64,000 bases of DNA, taken from positions 434,001 to 498,000 of the forward strand of contig NW_024468259.1 in the NCBI RefSeq assembly GCF_002104995.1. The letters run 5' to 3'. The notes beneath the pieces are model-generated. The model did not search any database and was not told where the DNA came from. It was given only the letters and a program-made list of their open reading frames with translations. This document shows, one piece after another, positions 1 through 17,364 of the stretch; positions within the stretch are counted from its first letter, which is position 1, and each line of letters begins with the position of its first letter. A program made the translations under genes and the position numbers. The DNA is from Linderina pennispora (lineage: Eukaryota > Kickxellomycota > Kickxellomycetes > Kickxellales > Kickxellaceae).

Positions 1-1
1 G

Positions 2-1015
2 CCGCAGGCCATCTGCAAGACCGTGGTTCCCGATGAGTTCAAGGTTCTTCTGTCGCAGCGCCGTCGCTGGATCAACTCGACCTGTGCACAACCTGCTCGA
101 GCTGGTGCTGGTGCGCAACCTGTGCGGCACCTTCTGCCTGTCGATGCAGTTCTCGATTGCGCTGGATCTGGTCGGCACCGTCGCCCTCCCGGTGGCCATC
201 GTGCTCACATACATCCTTATTGTGCGCGCCTGCATGACCACGTACAACTCGATCACCGCGTACCTGCCGCTGGCCATGCTTATCATGGTCCTGTTCTTGC
301 CTGCGGTGCTGATCTTCATCACGACCCGCAAGTGGATCTACGTGGCCTGGATGTTTGTGTATCTGGCCGCGCTGCCCATCTGGAACCTGGTGCTGCCTGT
401 GTACGCGTACTGGCACTTTGACGATTTCTCGTGGGGCGAGACGCGAAAGGTCGCTGGCGAAGGCAAGGACAAGGGCCACGGCGACTCGGACGGCAAGTTT
501 GATGCCTCGGCAGTCCCGATGAAGCGCTGGGAGGACTACGAGCGCAAGCGCCTGCGGTCGATCAAGCGCAAGGAGCGCAAGCAGTACGCCGACGACTCGT
601 CGTCGTACCTGCCGGCTAACGTCGACGACAGCGACAATGCCGGCCTGCTGCAGAATGCGGTCGACGAGTCGATGTACTACGAGTCCAACCCGGGCTACTC
701 GTTCATGGATGACTCAACCAATACCTCGGTTATCCACAGCAGTGGCACCATTGTTGGCCAGCAGCACAGCCAGCCAGCATGGCCAGCCAGCAGCATGGCC
801 AGCAGCAGCAGTACGAGATGCACGAGTACCCTCAACAGGGAGGGTATGGCAACGAGGCGGATTACTATGGTCAGCAGCAGGGCGGCTATGACCAGTACGG
901 CTATGGCCAGCAGGGCGGTTACGACCAGTACGGCTATGACCAGCAGCAACAGCCGCCTAGCCAGCAGCAGCAGCAGCGCCAGCGCCCTGGAGGCCCGCGC
1001 GACTACCAGCATTAA
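2..1015 (+). CDS. Chitin synthase, class IV/Chs3-like, C-terminal part (5' end outside window)
   Basis: Makes chitin from UDP-GlcNAc at the plasma membrane. The first 28 codons, read from base 2, carry the hallmark QRRRW(I)NST motif of processive fungal chitin synthases. Hydrophobic membrane segments follow (about 130-410), then the FSWGETRKV motif found after the last membrane helices of Chs3-type enzymes, then a basic cytoplasmic stretch rich in K and R. The frame changes near base 83 (ACC-T-GTG, where one base must be dropped to keep homology) and again near 770-790, so the last part is read in the frame ending at the TAA at 1013-1015. That tail is dominated by Q, G and Y with repeats such as [11 protein letters not shown]. 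Class IV is inferred from motif similarity; the family call is firm. Confidence 0.88.
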
Positions 1016-1219
1016 ATCTCCCACACAAAAAAGCCAACATATACATACCTATTCCTCTTCTTTCTTTGCTTGATTCTGTTCTTTCGCTTTGCAATGTCAT
1101 ATTACCACACATGCACTTTGCGGCAGCATGTTGAGTGTGTTGAACAGAGATGATGGAGAATGTTTAGAAACAGCGAGAAATTAATTTACGGTAAGGAATT
1201 GATGGAAACCGGCGCCTAT
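1016..1219. other. Intergenic, convergent 3' ends
   Basis: Short AT-rich spacer between the chitin synthase stop and the TFIIA stop on the other strand. It must hold both 3' ends; no gene is visible. Confidence 0.6.
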
Positions 1220-2016
1220 TTACCACTCAAAGTCGCCGGTCGCCTTCAGGAACAGATAGTCGCGGCCGTTGATCAGCATGATGCCGTCCTTGAGTACGCA
1301 CTTCCACTTGTTCTTACTCCGTGTGACCTTGTCGTACTGGCACAGCACAATATGCTCTGTCTCCTCGCCACCGCCCTCGACCTCATCCTCCTCGTCGGTG
1401 TCATCGAGGTCTGAGTTGATTGCATCCTCGGGGTTTTCCACAGGTCCTTTTGGCTGGTCATTGTCAGATGCACCGTCCACCTGCGGTACGCCCAGTTCCC
1501 TGGCCTTCTCATAGATCCGCTTCCGCTCATTCCTCATCCGCTCCCACATCTGCATCGGCGACAGCGCCTCGCGCGCATCATCCGCGCCGTCGTTTTGCGG
1601 CACATGCCCCTGGTACGCATGGTGTGCCTGCTTGTACTGCGGCCGAGATGTAATCGGCGTGTCGTCGTCCTCGTCGTCCTCCAGCTGGCGGCCAGACTGC
1701 GCTAGCGACGCCAGGCTGGCAGCGGTGGGTGCCATGCTCTCTGGGGTTATTGATAATCGACGCCAGCGAGGCCGCTGCATTGATCGGTGGCGCCGGCTGC
1801 TGGGCCGGCCGCGCATAGTCATCGTGCGTGTCGTGCAGCCCGTTCTCGCTGGGGAATGCCTGCGACGCGGCTCTCGATCACTTTGGTCTCCCAGCTGCGC
1901 TGCAGGTCCTCGAGGACTGATGTGTCGACGCCGTGGCCCTCAAAGTCGCCCTGGACGTTGCGCACGACGTCGTCGATGACGTACCGATACACTGCGGCTA
2001 CGACTGTGTTTGACAT
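1220..2016 (-). CDS. TOA1: TFIIA large subunit (alpha/beta, TOA1)
   Basis: General transcription factor subunit that binds TBP and TATA DNA together with the small subunit. The N-terminus (start at 2016, MSNTVVAAVYRYVIDDV) matches the four-helix-bundle segment of TOA1. The C-terminus has the acidic patch NSDLDDTDEEDE followed by the beta-barrel block ending YLFLKATGDFEW at the stop (1220-1222). About 260 residues with a low-complexity middle, as is usual. Two one-base breaks, both in runs of four C on the coding strand (near 1850 and near 1745), split it into three frames; removing one C at each restores a continuous protein. The gene is divergent from the KDM5 gene across about 1.2 kb. Confidence 0.93.
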
Positions 2017-9770
<7,754 letters not shown>

Positions 9771-9860
9771 GTACTTTTTCTTTTCTGTTCCATTCACACA
9801 TAACATACAGTCTTCTGAATATATCCCGCAGACAACAATGCGCGAATTCTTATCACAGTA

Positions 9861-10745
9861 GTGTCAATGATCCAGCAAAAATTGACGCTCTGCAGCACCG
9901 TCTGTTCTATGATCTGCCGCACATCGGCAGGTCCGGCATGGTGAAGTACCTTGCTGCAGCCATCCTCGCCAACCGCAGCGAAGGATTCATTCACGATCCC
10001 AAGTGGGTGGATGAGTGCGAGCGCCTGCTGTCCATCGACTAGGCCATGCAGTAGCCTCCAGTTACGCTTGCATCTTTCTTTTGTGTTGGTTTGAGTGAAA
10101 TGGTATTTTGGTGTACCTCAGCTATCTTGGACGTAACCTCATGTGTGCAGCTACACCAACAATCCGCAAGGATCCCGGCACAGCTGCACTCGGCCAGTGT
10201 GGGTAATAGTCATCATCGGCACATGTGTATTGCTTAAAGCAACTACAATTTTCAATGGCTGATGCAAAGAAAATGTATGAGGTTTCTCTCTCTGGCTGCC
10301 GTGCTGCTCCCCGAGGTCAATACAACAGGTGTTTTTTGAGCGATTGGGGGTTTGCCAGATCCAATCATGTGACTATGCTATGCTGCAAGCAACTGTGCAT
10401 TCTGGCCACCAGGAGACCGGAAAGGCAGTCACAGTCGAGAACTGGTGTTCCAAGAGCCGCCATTCACGTCTTTTGTTACATACTTTCGGTTTCCATCATC
10501 AACGATGTAGCTGGATGGTAGTCTGGAATCTCTGCTATTATACAGTAATGCACCCAAGCCACTCTAAACGGCGTAGAATGTATTACCAGTAGTATGTTTT
10601 TTCTAGTTATTGCTTCAACCAGCAGCAAGAATGTGCTTTGCTACATATACATAAACCGCTGGACGGCCTCCCCACTTATCAACCACAGTGCACGGTAGCC
10701 TTTTATGTATTTGCAGACGAAGTTATCGAGGGCCTGAACTATGTT
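9861..10745 (+). repeat. Left arm of a diverged inverted repeat (partner 11015-11912)
   Basis: Read on the plus strand this arm matches the minus strand of 11015-11912. The outer 600-700 bp are close to identical with scattered substitutions; the inner part near 10640-10745 is more diverged. The arm starts within the last 60 codons of the phosphorylase kinase gene, runs through its 3' flank, and ends in a segment coding for GYRALWLI on the minus strand. Confidence 0.9.
9863..10042 (+). pseudogene. Duplicated 3' end of the phosphorylase kinase gene
   Basis: About 60 codons ending ...WVDECERLLSID and the TAG at 10040-10042 duplicate the C-terminus of the phosphorylase kinase subunit encoded on the minus strand at 11731-11910, with a few substitutions. 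There is no upstream body of the gene. It lies 92 bp after the KDM5 stop. It looks like a truncated, non-functional copy created by the inverted duplication. Confidence 0.85.
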
Positions 10746-10964
10746 CACGACAATTGACTCAGTCAAGTGCTGGCTGATGCTATATGTATCATCCTCCTTG
10801 CAGCTAGAAGCTTTGGTGCTGCGTCTAAGCCCAAGTGAATCGAATAGAAAAGCAACGTTCGGAATGCGGTGTGCCCACTCGGGTCCGAATTTATGTATAT
10901 GCTTGATGTGGATCATGTGCTGTAGGCTAGTGGGAGCCTGAGTACTGACAGACCTCTCTAGCAA
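10641..10964 (-). CDS. Unrecognised 107-codon ORF at the repeat centre
   Basis: Open frame partly in the left arm and partly in the central spacer. Its C-terminal part reads DNFVCKYIKGYRALWLI. The right arm, on the other strand near 11020-11085, encodes a degenerate counterpart with the same KGYRALWLI block. Conservation at protein level suggests both are remnants of one coding element. I do not recognise the family; a fragment of a multicopy kinase-like fungal family is possible but unproven. Confidence 0.35.
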   Translation of the reverse strand: MLERSVSTQAPTSLQHMIHIKHIHKFGPEWAHRIPNVAFLFDSLGLRRSTKASSCKEDDTYSISQHLTESIVVNIVQALDNFVCKYIKGYRALWLISGEAVQRFMYM

Positions 10965-11014
10965 AAAACTCTTGTTAACCGAAAAAGATTATAGTTGCAA
11001 AAGTGGTTATAGGG

Positions 11015-11912
11015 CTAGATAACTTCGTTTGCAACATACACCTAAAAGGCTATCGTGCACTGTGGTTGATAAACGATAGGCCTGTCAGCGGTTTATTTAT
11101 ATGTATGCAAAACTGACATGTTTGGCCTGCTACTTCGGTATTAGCAATATAAGCTGTATATCAGGAAATGGATATCGATGACTACCAAGCAATGACCATT
11201 CAGACATTAAGAGTAGCGTCGGGTGCACTACTGCATAACTAGCAGATTCCAGACTACCTATCCAACTACATCGTTGATGATGGAAACCGAAAGTATGTAA
11301 CAAAAGACGTGATAGTGGCTCTTGGAACACCAGTTCTCGACTGTGACAGCCTTTCCAGGTCTCTGGTGGCCAGAATGCACAGTTGCTTGCAGCATAGCAC
11401 AGTCACATGATTGGATCTGGAAACCCCCAATCGCTCAAAAAACACCGTTGTGTTGACCTCGGGGAGCAGCACGGCAGCCAGAGAGAGAAACCTCATACAT
11501 TTTCTTTGCATCAGCCATTGAAAATTGTAGTTGCTTTAAGCAATACACATGTGCCGATGATGACTATTACCCACACTGGCCGAGTGCAGCTGTGCCGGGA
11601 TCCTTGCGGATTGTCGGTGTAGCTGCACACATGAGGTTACGTCCAAGATAGCTGAGGTACACCAAAATACCATTTCACTCAAACCAACACAAAAGAAAGA
11701 TGCAAGCGTAACTGGAGACTACTGCATGGCCTAGTCGATGGACAGCAGGCGCTCGCACTCATCCACCCACTTGGGATCGTGAATGAATCCTTCGCTGCGG
11801 TTGGCGAGGATGGCTGCAGCAAGGTACTTCACCATGCCGGACCTGCCAATGTGCGGCAGATCATAGAACAGACGGTGCTGCAAAGCGTCGAGCTTGGCTG
11901 GGTCATTGACAA
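11015..11912 (-). repeat. Right arm of the inverted repeat (contains the native gene end)
   Basis: Reverse complement of 9861-10745. This arm contains the genuine C-terminus and stop of the phosphorylase kinase gene, so it is likely the source copy. The two arms are separated by a spacer of about 270 bp (10746-11014). No terminal repeats, target-site duplications or transposase are seen. Confidence 0.9.
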
Positions 11913-14900
11913 CGCCGTCCTGCGGGTGGTGCGTTGCCAGTCGCCCCAGAACTCGCCAATAGCAGCGCGCACAAACATGTCCAAGTCGACGTTGATCACG
12001 TCGCGTAGCTGTTGTGAGTTTTCAGCCTTGGCAGCGATCACGTACAAGACGTCGAGCAGTGTCACCATGACTTGGCGTTCGGCGGGGTCGCCAATTGAGG
12101 TGCACAGGAACTTCTCGACCTGCAGAGCAAAGTTGTACTCGTCAGGTGTCTTGTCAAATACCAGCGGGTCCTTATCTAGGGTATGCTGCTTGACGGTGAT
12201 TCCGCGGCCCGGCGACAAGCGGAGGAGCTCATAGACACGGGGGAAGAAGCCCTGCGGGACGCGGTTCAGCGTGCCGTCGTTCTTGCGACGACGCAGCCAG
12301 CGGCCGAACGACGGGCCAACAAGGAGTGATGCCGAGTCGGAAGCCAACACAGCTTGTTCATCGGGAGTTAGCGGCTTGGCTACCTGGTTGAGATCCAGAG
12401 TAACAGAGAGAATGTCGGTAGGACCCTCAGACTGTCGACGTAGAGACTCCTTGGCAGCAGGCACTGTGATGCGGCAGGCATACTTGTGGCCGATTAGACA
12501 CCACGAGTCGCGAGCACGGATTTCGCGCACCTTTGCAGCACCCAGTGACTCCAGCGCATGGCGAGCAGCCGGCGTCAGCTTCTCGGCGCAGTCACCCTGC
12601 GCAGCTACCACCACGATACTGGACGGCGAGACCTTCGTCGACAAAGTGAGCCAGCTTGTCAGAGTCGGTATGCGACAGGCTGGTGTTAAAGTTGCGCAAA
12701 TCGACGATGCTCCGAGCAACTGCATCAATGACCTACCACGTTGAGGCCGGCGCCAGAGACGGGGATGGTGTTGCCGTTGATGGCGATGCGCGAGAAATTG
12801 CCGGCACGCAGACCGCCTGACTGCACCTCCAAAGTAAGTTCCGATGACTGCGACAGGTCGGGCAGGTCGGCGCGTAGAGGCTCTTCGTCGGATCCGTAAG
12901 CCTGAACCTGAGTGGCCAGGTCCTCCTCGATCATGGTGAACGAATTTGTCGAGCTGAGCAGGGGACCGCTAAGCACAGTGTGCAGAAGCGTCTTGACCTG
13001 GAACGGCGTGCTGTTGAACAGCTCCTCGATTGCCTGTGCCTCGTCGACGCTCAGCAGGCGCGAGATCTCCTCACGCAGCGCAATGACCATCTCGTGGGTA
13101 CGCAGGAACAGGATTCCGTTGAAGATATTGGGCGCGGCCATGGCCAGCTCCTGCATGGCCTTCAGGATCTCCTGTACGACTTGGCGCTTCGCGCACATCT
13201 TCAGACGAGTACTTGTCGTCGATCATGGCAGCCAGCTCGGCGGCACCCATGGGCTGCTTGATAAACACCTCGTTGGCGCCAAAGCCGATGCTGGGGATCT
13301 TGCGGCGCGCTGTCAGCTCAGCCAGGGCCATATCCAGACCCGGCACACGCTTGCGCAGGAGGCCAGCTGCAGTGCGCACTGGGTTCCACAGGTGGCTAGC
13401 AACTGCGCGCTCGTAGACTTCCTCCAGCAGCTCGCGGACCGTGGCATCAAGGCGGTGGATGCGGTGGTCGAGGCCATGGCAGGATGACAGGTACGTGAGC
13501 AACTCAGCCTGGTCGTACAGATTAGTTGAAGCTGCTAACGCCTCTTCAGCTGCCAGCACCTGGCTGGCATCGCCGATCTGCAGAGTCAGCATCGGCGGTG
13601 TAGCTGGTGGCACCCGAGTAGTCTTGATCTGCAGCGAATCGTGCTCCTCATCTTCGGTGGAAATGCCAAGTACCTCAAAGTCATCAGTGACGTCCACATT
13701 GTGCTGCTGTAGCTTGTAGCGCGGTGTTGTTTGGCCCAGTGAGTTGGCCATATTGAAGTAGCTATGCGTTGAGTCGTCCGAGTGCATGATGGGCGTGTGC
13801 AGAGCGTTCATAGAGCCATGCCGGCTCGATACGCGGGTCATACGAGGTGTTGTGGGCGTCGTCGGCACATCAGCGGCTTGCAGAGCAGGCGTGCGGGATC
13901 CCTTTCTTTCTTCCGCCATGTGGGCATCCAGTAGAGGGTTGGTGCGTGCCGTAGCCAAAAAGTCCAAGCTGGAGATGTGGCTGGTGGGAACTGCCTCTGC
14001 CATCTGAGTGACACGCACGCGCACGCCTGGGACTACGCCAGCGCGCAGATCTTTGATGAAGCTGAGCAGACTGCGGTGCCGGGTGCCAATGCTCTCGTTG
14101 GCGTTGTGGGCGTTGAACATGGCATGGGTGAGCGGCAGAACAAGTGTCGGACGGCCGCTGCTGGTGAAGTTGGCGCTAATGAACTGCAGCTCGTTGGTGA
14201 TGCTCGACACCAAGTAGTCCGAGTCAGCAGTCAAGTAAAAGTCGGACGAGTTCAGGAAGTTGGGCGTGAAGGCATAGAGCTGGCCTTGCATCCGGTACAG
14301 ATTGCTGGTGGCCAGCGTGCCGAGTGGTCTGGCAGGGCGGCCGGTGAGCCCAAGCTTCTCGTTCTGGCCGAGCCGCGAGTACACGTCGACCAGGGAGCTG
14401 CAGTTCAGCACGCGCACAGGCTTGCAATCGGCCGGCGTCTGAGTCTCGAGGCCGTGCACAGCCAGCTCCTCCTTAAGCGCAGCATCCTCACTCAGCAGCA
14501 CGACCTGCACAACGCTGTTGGTAGGATCGGTGCGCATTGCGTTGGCGCGGCAATTCAGCGGGTCAAACTCGGCCGGCTCCAGCAGCCCTTCGTGGATCAG
14601 TCGACCCAGGTAGAACAGCGAATTGGCCCACACTAGTGGCAGGTTCTCGTTCGGCTCGCGATCCTGTGAACGAGGATTGGCCTTCTCCTTCTCAATCGCC
14701 TCCAGCGGGACGTAGAACAGCTCAGGGATCAGCGGGAAGTGGTCGCCGTGCAGCACATCATCCAGGGAGACACTCGGGTCCTGGCACATAGGCTTGTGTG
14801 TGCGTGAGTCGTACAGAAGAGGCTTGATTGCGGCCATATACTCGTCGGCAATCTCCTTCTTGTCCGTAAACTGCGCACCCAGAATAATATATGTGAAGAA

Positions 14901-15977
14901 CAGCGGCCACTCGGACTCGACGTCCTTAAAGATCTCCAGCTCGCGCTCCTCGTAGTGCAGTCTGTTGTGGTCCTCGAGCACACACTGGTGGCCGTCCTTC
15001 AAGAACCGCTTGAGTCCGTAGCGGCCGCGCAGCTTGCGCACAATCTCTTCATACACCTTGTCGCAGAGCTTGGCGTCGCATACCGCGAACGATGGAAAGC
15101 CAATGGCAGACAGAATTGCGCCATCGATCTCCTTGGAATTGGATTCGCGCGGCAGCTGGCTCAGCAGCGTCTGGTAGCACCGGGTGGTCTCGTCATTGAA
15201 GCAGTGGATGACGGATTTCGGGCCACCGCGGGCGCCAAACAGATTGAGTCCGTGAATGGCGCGCAGCGCGCCCACGACAATGCCGATAGACGACGAGTTG
15301 AGCTCCAGAATGCCCGTGTTCTGCTTCGACCCGCGCTCCCATGCGCCATACTCGCCGAATGCGTACGCCTGCTCGATGTAGAACACCAGATTCTGGACGA
15401 AATCGACCTCGTCCTGCGTAAACACAATCTGCAGCCCGTTGGCCGTCATCTGGGCCAGCATCAGAAGGAAGATGCTGGTTGCGTCGATCTGCAAATGCCC
15501 CCAAGCGTTATCCTCCACGACAGTGCTGCCCGTACCCGTGTCATACTTGGCATGCAGCGAGTCGAGCGGGTTGTGTGTGTACTTGAATTTCTCGACCTTG
15601 GCTGACTGGCGGCTCATGCTGAACAGGAGCCCGCGCATGAGCTTGACCACAGCGTGCTCGAGCTCGTAGGCACGGCCCTGGTTGTCGTCGACGCGCCTGT
15701 AGGCCAATGCTAGACCATAGACAGCCAGAATAGAGTTGACATTGTCGCGCACCCAGGCATCCTGGTAGTTTCCGTGGGTGGTGATGGCCACCGAGGCTGG
15801 GATGAGACCCGTCACCGGATGCTGCCGACTCAGGATCGTCTCGTTGATGGCATGGTAGTAATAGTCCAGGCGCTCCAAGCGCTTGTCGAGTTGGCTGAGG
15901 GCATGCGTATAGAATGGTTTAAATATAATAGAAGCAAAGCTGTCAGTTGCGAATGGAGAAAGGGGGAGGTGCTTCAT
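11731..15977 (-). CDS. Phosphorylase b kinase alpha/beta-type regulatory subunit with an embedded FAM3/ILEI-like domain
   Basis: Regulatory subunit that in animals controls glycogen phosphorylase kinase. The N-terminal part (about 15900-13200) is the GH15-like helical domain typical of PHKA/PHKB: QHPVTGLIPAS, YQDAWVRDNV, ARGGPKSVIHCF. The C-terminal PHK block contains WLRRRKNDGTLNRVPQGF, and the tail contains LFYDLPHIGRSG. Between the two, at about 12850-12460, lies a segment with the FAM3/ILEI pattern: AGLNVVVID, an LxxF helix, a VVVAAQ strand, then LESLG and ARDSWCLIG. The start at 15977 (MKHLPLS) is chosen, although an in-frame ATG exists at 16079. Frame breaks lie near 13200, 12735, 12630 and 11930 (the last a net -1); each is fixable by one base. 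The gene is divergent from the first Nudix gene. Confidence 0.9.
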
Positions 15978-16204
15978 GCCGCCGAAGATGTGCGCATATA
16001 TACTGGTTGCAGGGGGATTAGGGTTGGTTTCTGAGAGCGAGCGATAGCATAATCCAGGTTCTTGCCCCTTGCAGGGCACACCACCACTTTTAGTCAGCTG
16101 GATTGGTCACACAGCTGTGCTTTCATCGGCCCTCTTTCCCCATCAATACATACCCCCGCCGGCTCCAGTCGGGATTTTGTCATCCGCTCATAGCCTGTTT
16201 ACTA
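15978..16204. promoter_or_regulatory. Short divergent promoter region
   Basis: About 227 bp separate the phosphorylase kinase start (minus) from the first Nudix start (plus), so the two genes probably share a promoter. No specific motif is identified. Confidence 0.45.
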
Positions 16205-16696
16205 ATGCCAGACCAGCACTACTACACTGTAGTTTTCCCCTTCAGCACTGATCGCAAGCGCGTTCTGCTGGGGCTGAAGAAGAGGGGCATGGGCGAGGGC
16301 CTGTGGAATGGGTTTGGCGGAAAGCCCGAGCCCGGCGAAACAATGGACCAGTGTGCGATCCGCGAACTACAGGAAGAGTCGAGTCTGACGGCCACCGCTA
16401 TGGACCGTGTCGCGGTGCTCATCATGAGGCTCGAGAGCGGGCCTGAGCGGGTCATTTTCGTGTACACTGTCACAGGCTTTTCCGGCGACGTGTGCGAGTC
16501 CGATGAGATGCGGCCTCGGTGGTTCGATTTGGAGAACCTGCCATATTCGCAGGCATATACTGAGGCGAGGATCTGGTGGCCATATATGCTTGCGGGTAGA
16601 ACATTCGTGGCCGACTTTACGTTTAACGATGATAGTATCGTGCGGCAAGAGTGTCGCGAGGTCCAACAGCAGGATCTGGATACCTATCTACCATAA
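16205..16696 (+). CDS. Nudix hydrolase, MTH1/8-oxo-dGTPase type (copy 1)
   Basis: Likely hydrolyses oxidised purine nucleoside triphosphates to monophosphates, sanitising the nucleotide pool. Intact frame of 163 codons from the ATG at 16205. The MTH1-like strand KKRGMGEGLWNGFGGK is followed by a Nudix box G-x5-E-x7-RELQEESSL; the usual Gly of the REUxEExGU core is Ser here. The DEMRPRWF motif, typical of MTH1 substrate recognition, is present. The second, canonical copy follows 103 bp downstream in the same orientation. The Ser substitution may alter the loop, but the catalytic glutamates are all kept. Confidence 0.93.
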   Translation: MPDQHYYTVVFPFSTDRKRVLLGLKKRGMGEGLWNGFGGKPEPGETMDQCAIRELQEESSLTATAMDRVAVLIMRLESGPERVIFVYTVTGFSGDVCESDEMRPRWFDLENLPYSQAYTEARIWWPYMLAGRTFVADFTFNDDSIVRQECREVQQQDLDTYLP

Positions 16697-16799
16697 CTTT
16701 GGTCCTGGTAACTGTGCCAGCGGTTAATTGTCCCACGCCAAAGGGAGTGATTTTTCAAAGGACATCCTTGCCCTAATACATTCACATTCACCAACTACC

Positions 16800-17333
16800 A
16801 TGGATAGCCGTTCAGTCGCCAAGCACGTCGAGGACCCCGAGTATGTTGCCCGCCCGCACAAGCTCTATACCCTGGTGTTTCCAGTCGATACTGCAACCAG
16901 CAAGGTGCTGCTGGGCATGAAGAAGCGCGGGTTCGGCAAGGACAAGCTCAATGGCTTTGGCGGCAAGGTCGAGCCCCACGAGACCATCGAGCAGGGGGCG
17001 GTCCGCGAACTGCAGGAAGAGTCGGGTCTGACCGCCACGCATATCAAGAAAATCGGCCTGCTGTTCTTCTACTTTGAAAACGACCCGGTCACCATGGAGG
17101 TCCATGTATACCAGTCGGACCGGTACGATGGCAGGCCAATGGAGACCGATGAGATGCGGCCCGAGTGGTTTGGAGTGCACGAGATGCCGTTCGAGAGGAT
17201 GTGGGCCGATGACTCGCTTTGGTGGCCGTATGCGCTTGAGAACAAGCGGTTTGTCGGCAGATTCTGGTTCAAGGCGGACCAGGTCACGATTACTCGCCAG
17301 GAGCTGAGGGAGGTGGACAGCTTGGAATTCTAA
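16800..17333 (+). CDS. Nudix hydrolase, MTH1/8-oxo-dGTPase type (copy 2)
   Basis: Intact frame of 177 codons starting MDSRSVAKHVEDPEYV, with an N-terminal extension of about 20 residues compared with copy 1. It has KKRGFGKDKLNGFGGK, a canonical Nudix box ending RELQEESGL, DEMRPEWFG and DSLWWPYAL, matching vertebrate MTH1 closely. It is a tandem paralogue of the preceding gene. Its stop lies 32 bp from the convergent decarboxylase stop. Substrate is inferred from family. Confidence 0.95.
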   Translation: MDSRSVAKHVEDPEYVARPHKLYTLVFPVDTATSKVLLGMKKRGFGKDKLNGFGGKVEPHETIEQGAVRELQEESGLTATHIKKIGLLFFYFENDPVTMEVHVYQSDRYDGRPMETDEMRPEWFGVHEMPFERMWADDSLWWPYALENKRFVGRFWFKADQVTITRQELREVDSLEF

Positions 17334-17364
17334 CATTTTAGATAATAGCCAAGAAAAATAGCCT

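Noticed and set aside
9861-11912. Inverted repeat as a DNA transposon or MITE
   Set aside because: The arms consist of a host gene's 3' end and flank; there is no transposase, no target-site duplication and no additional copy in the window.
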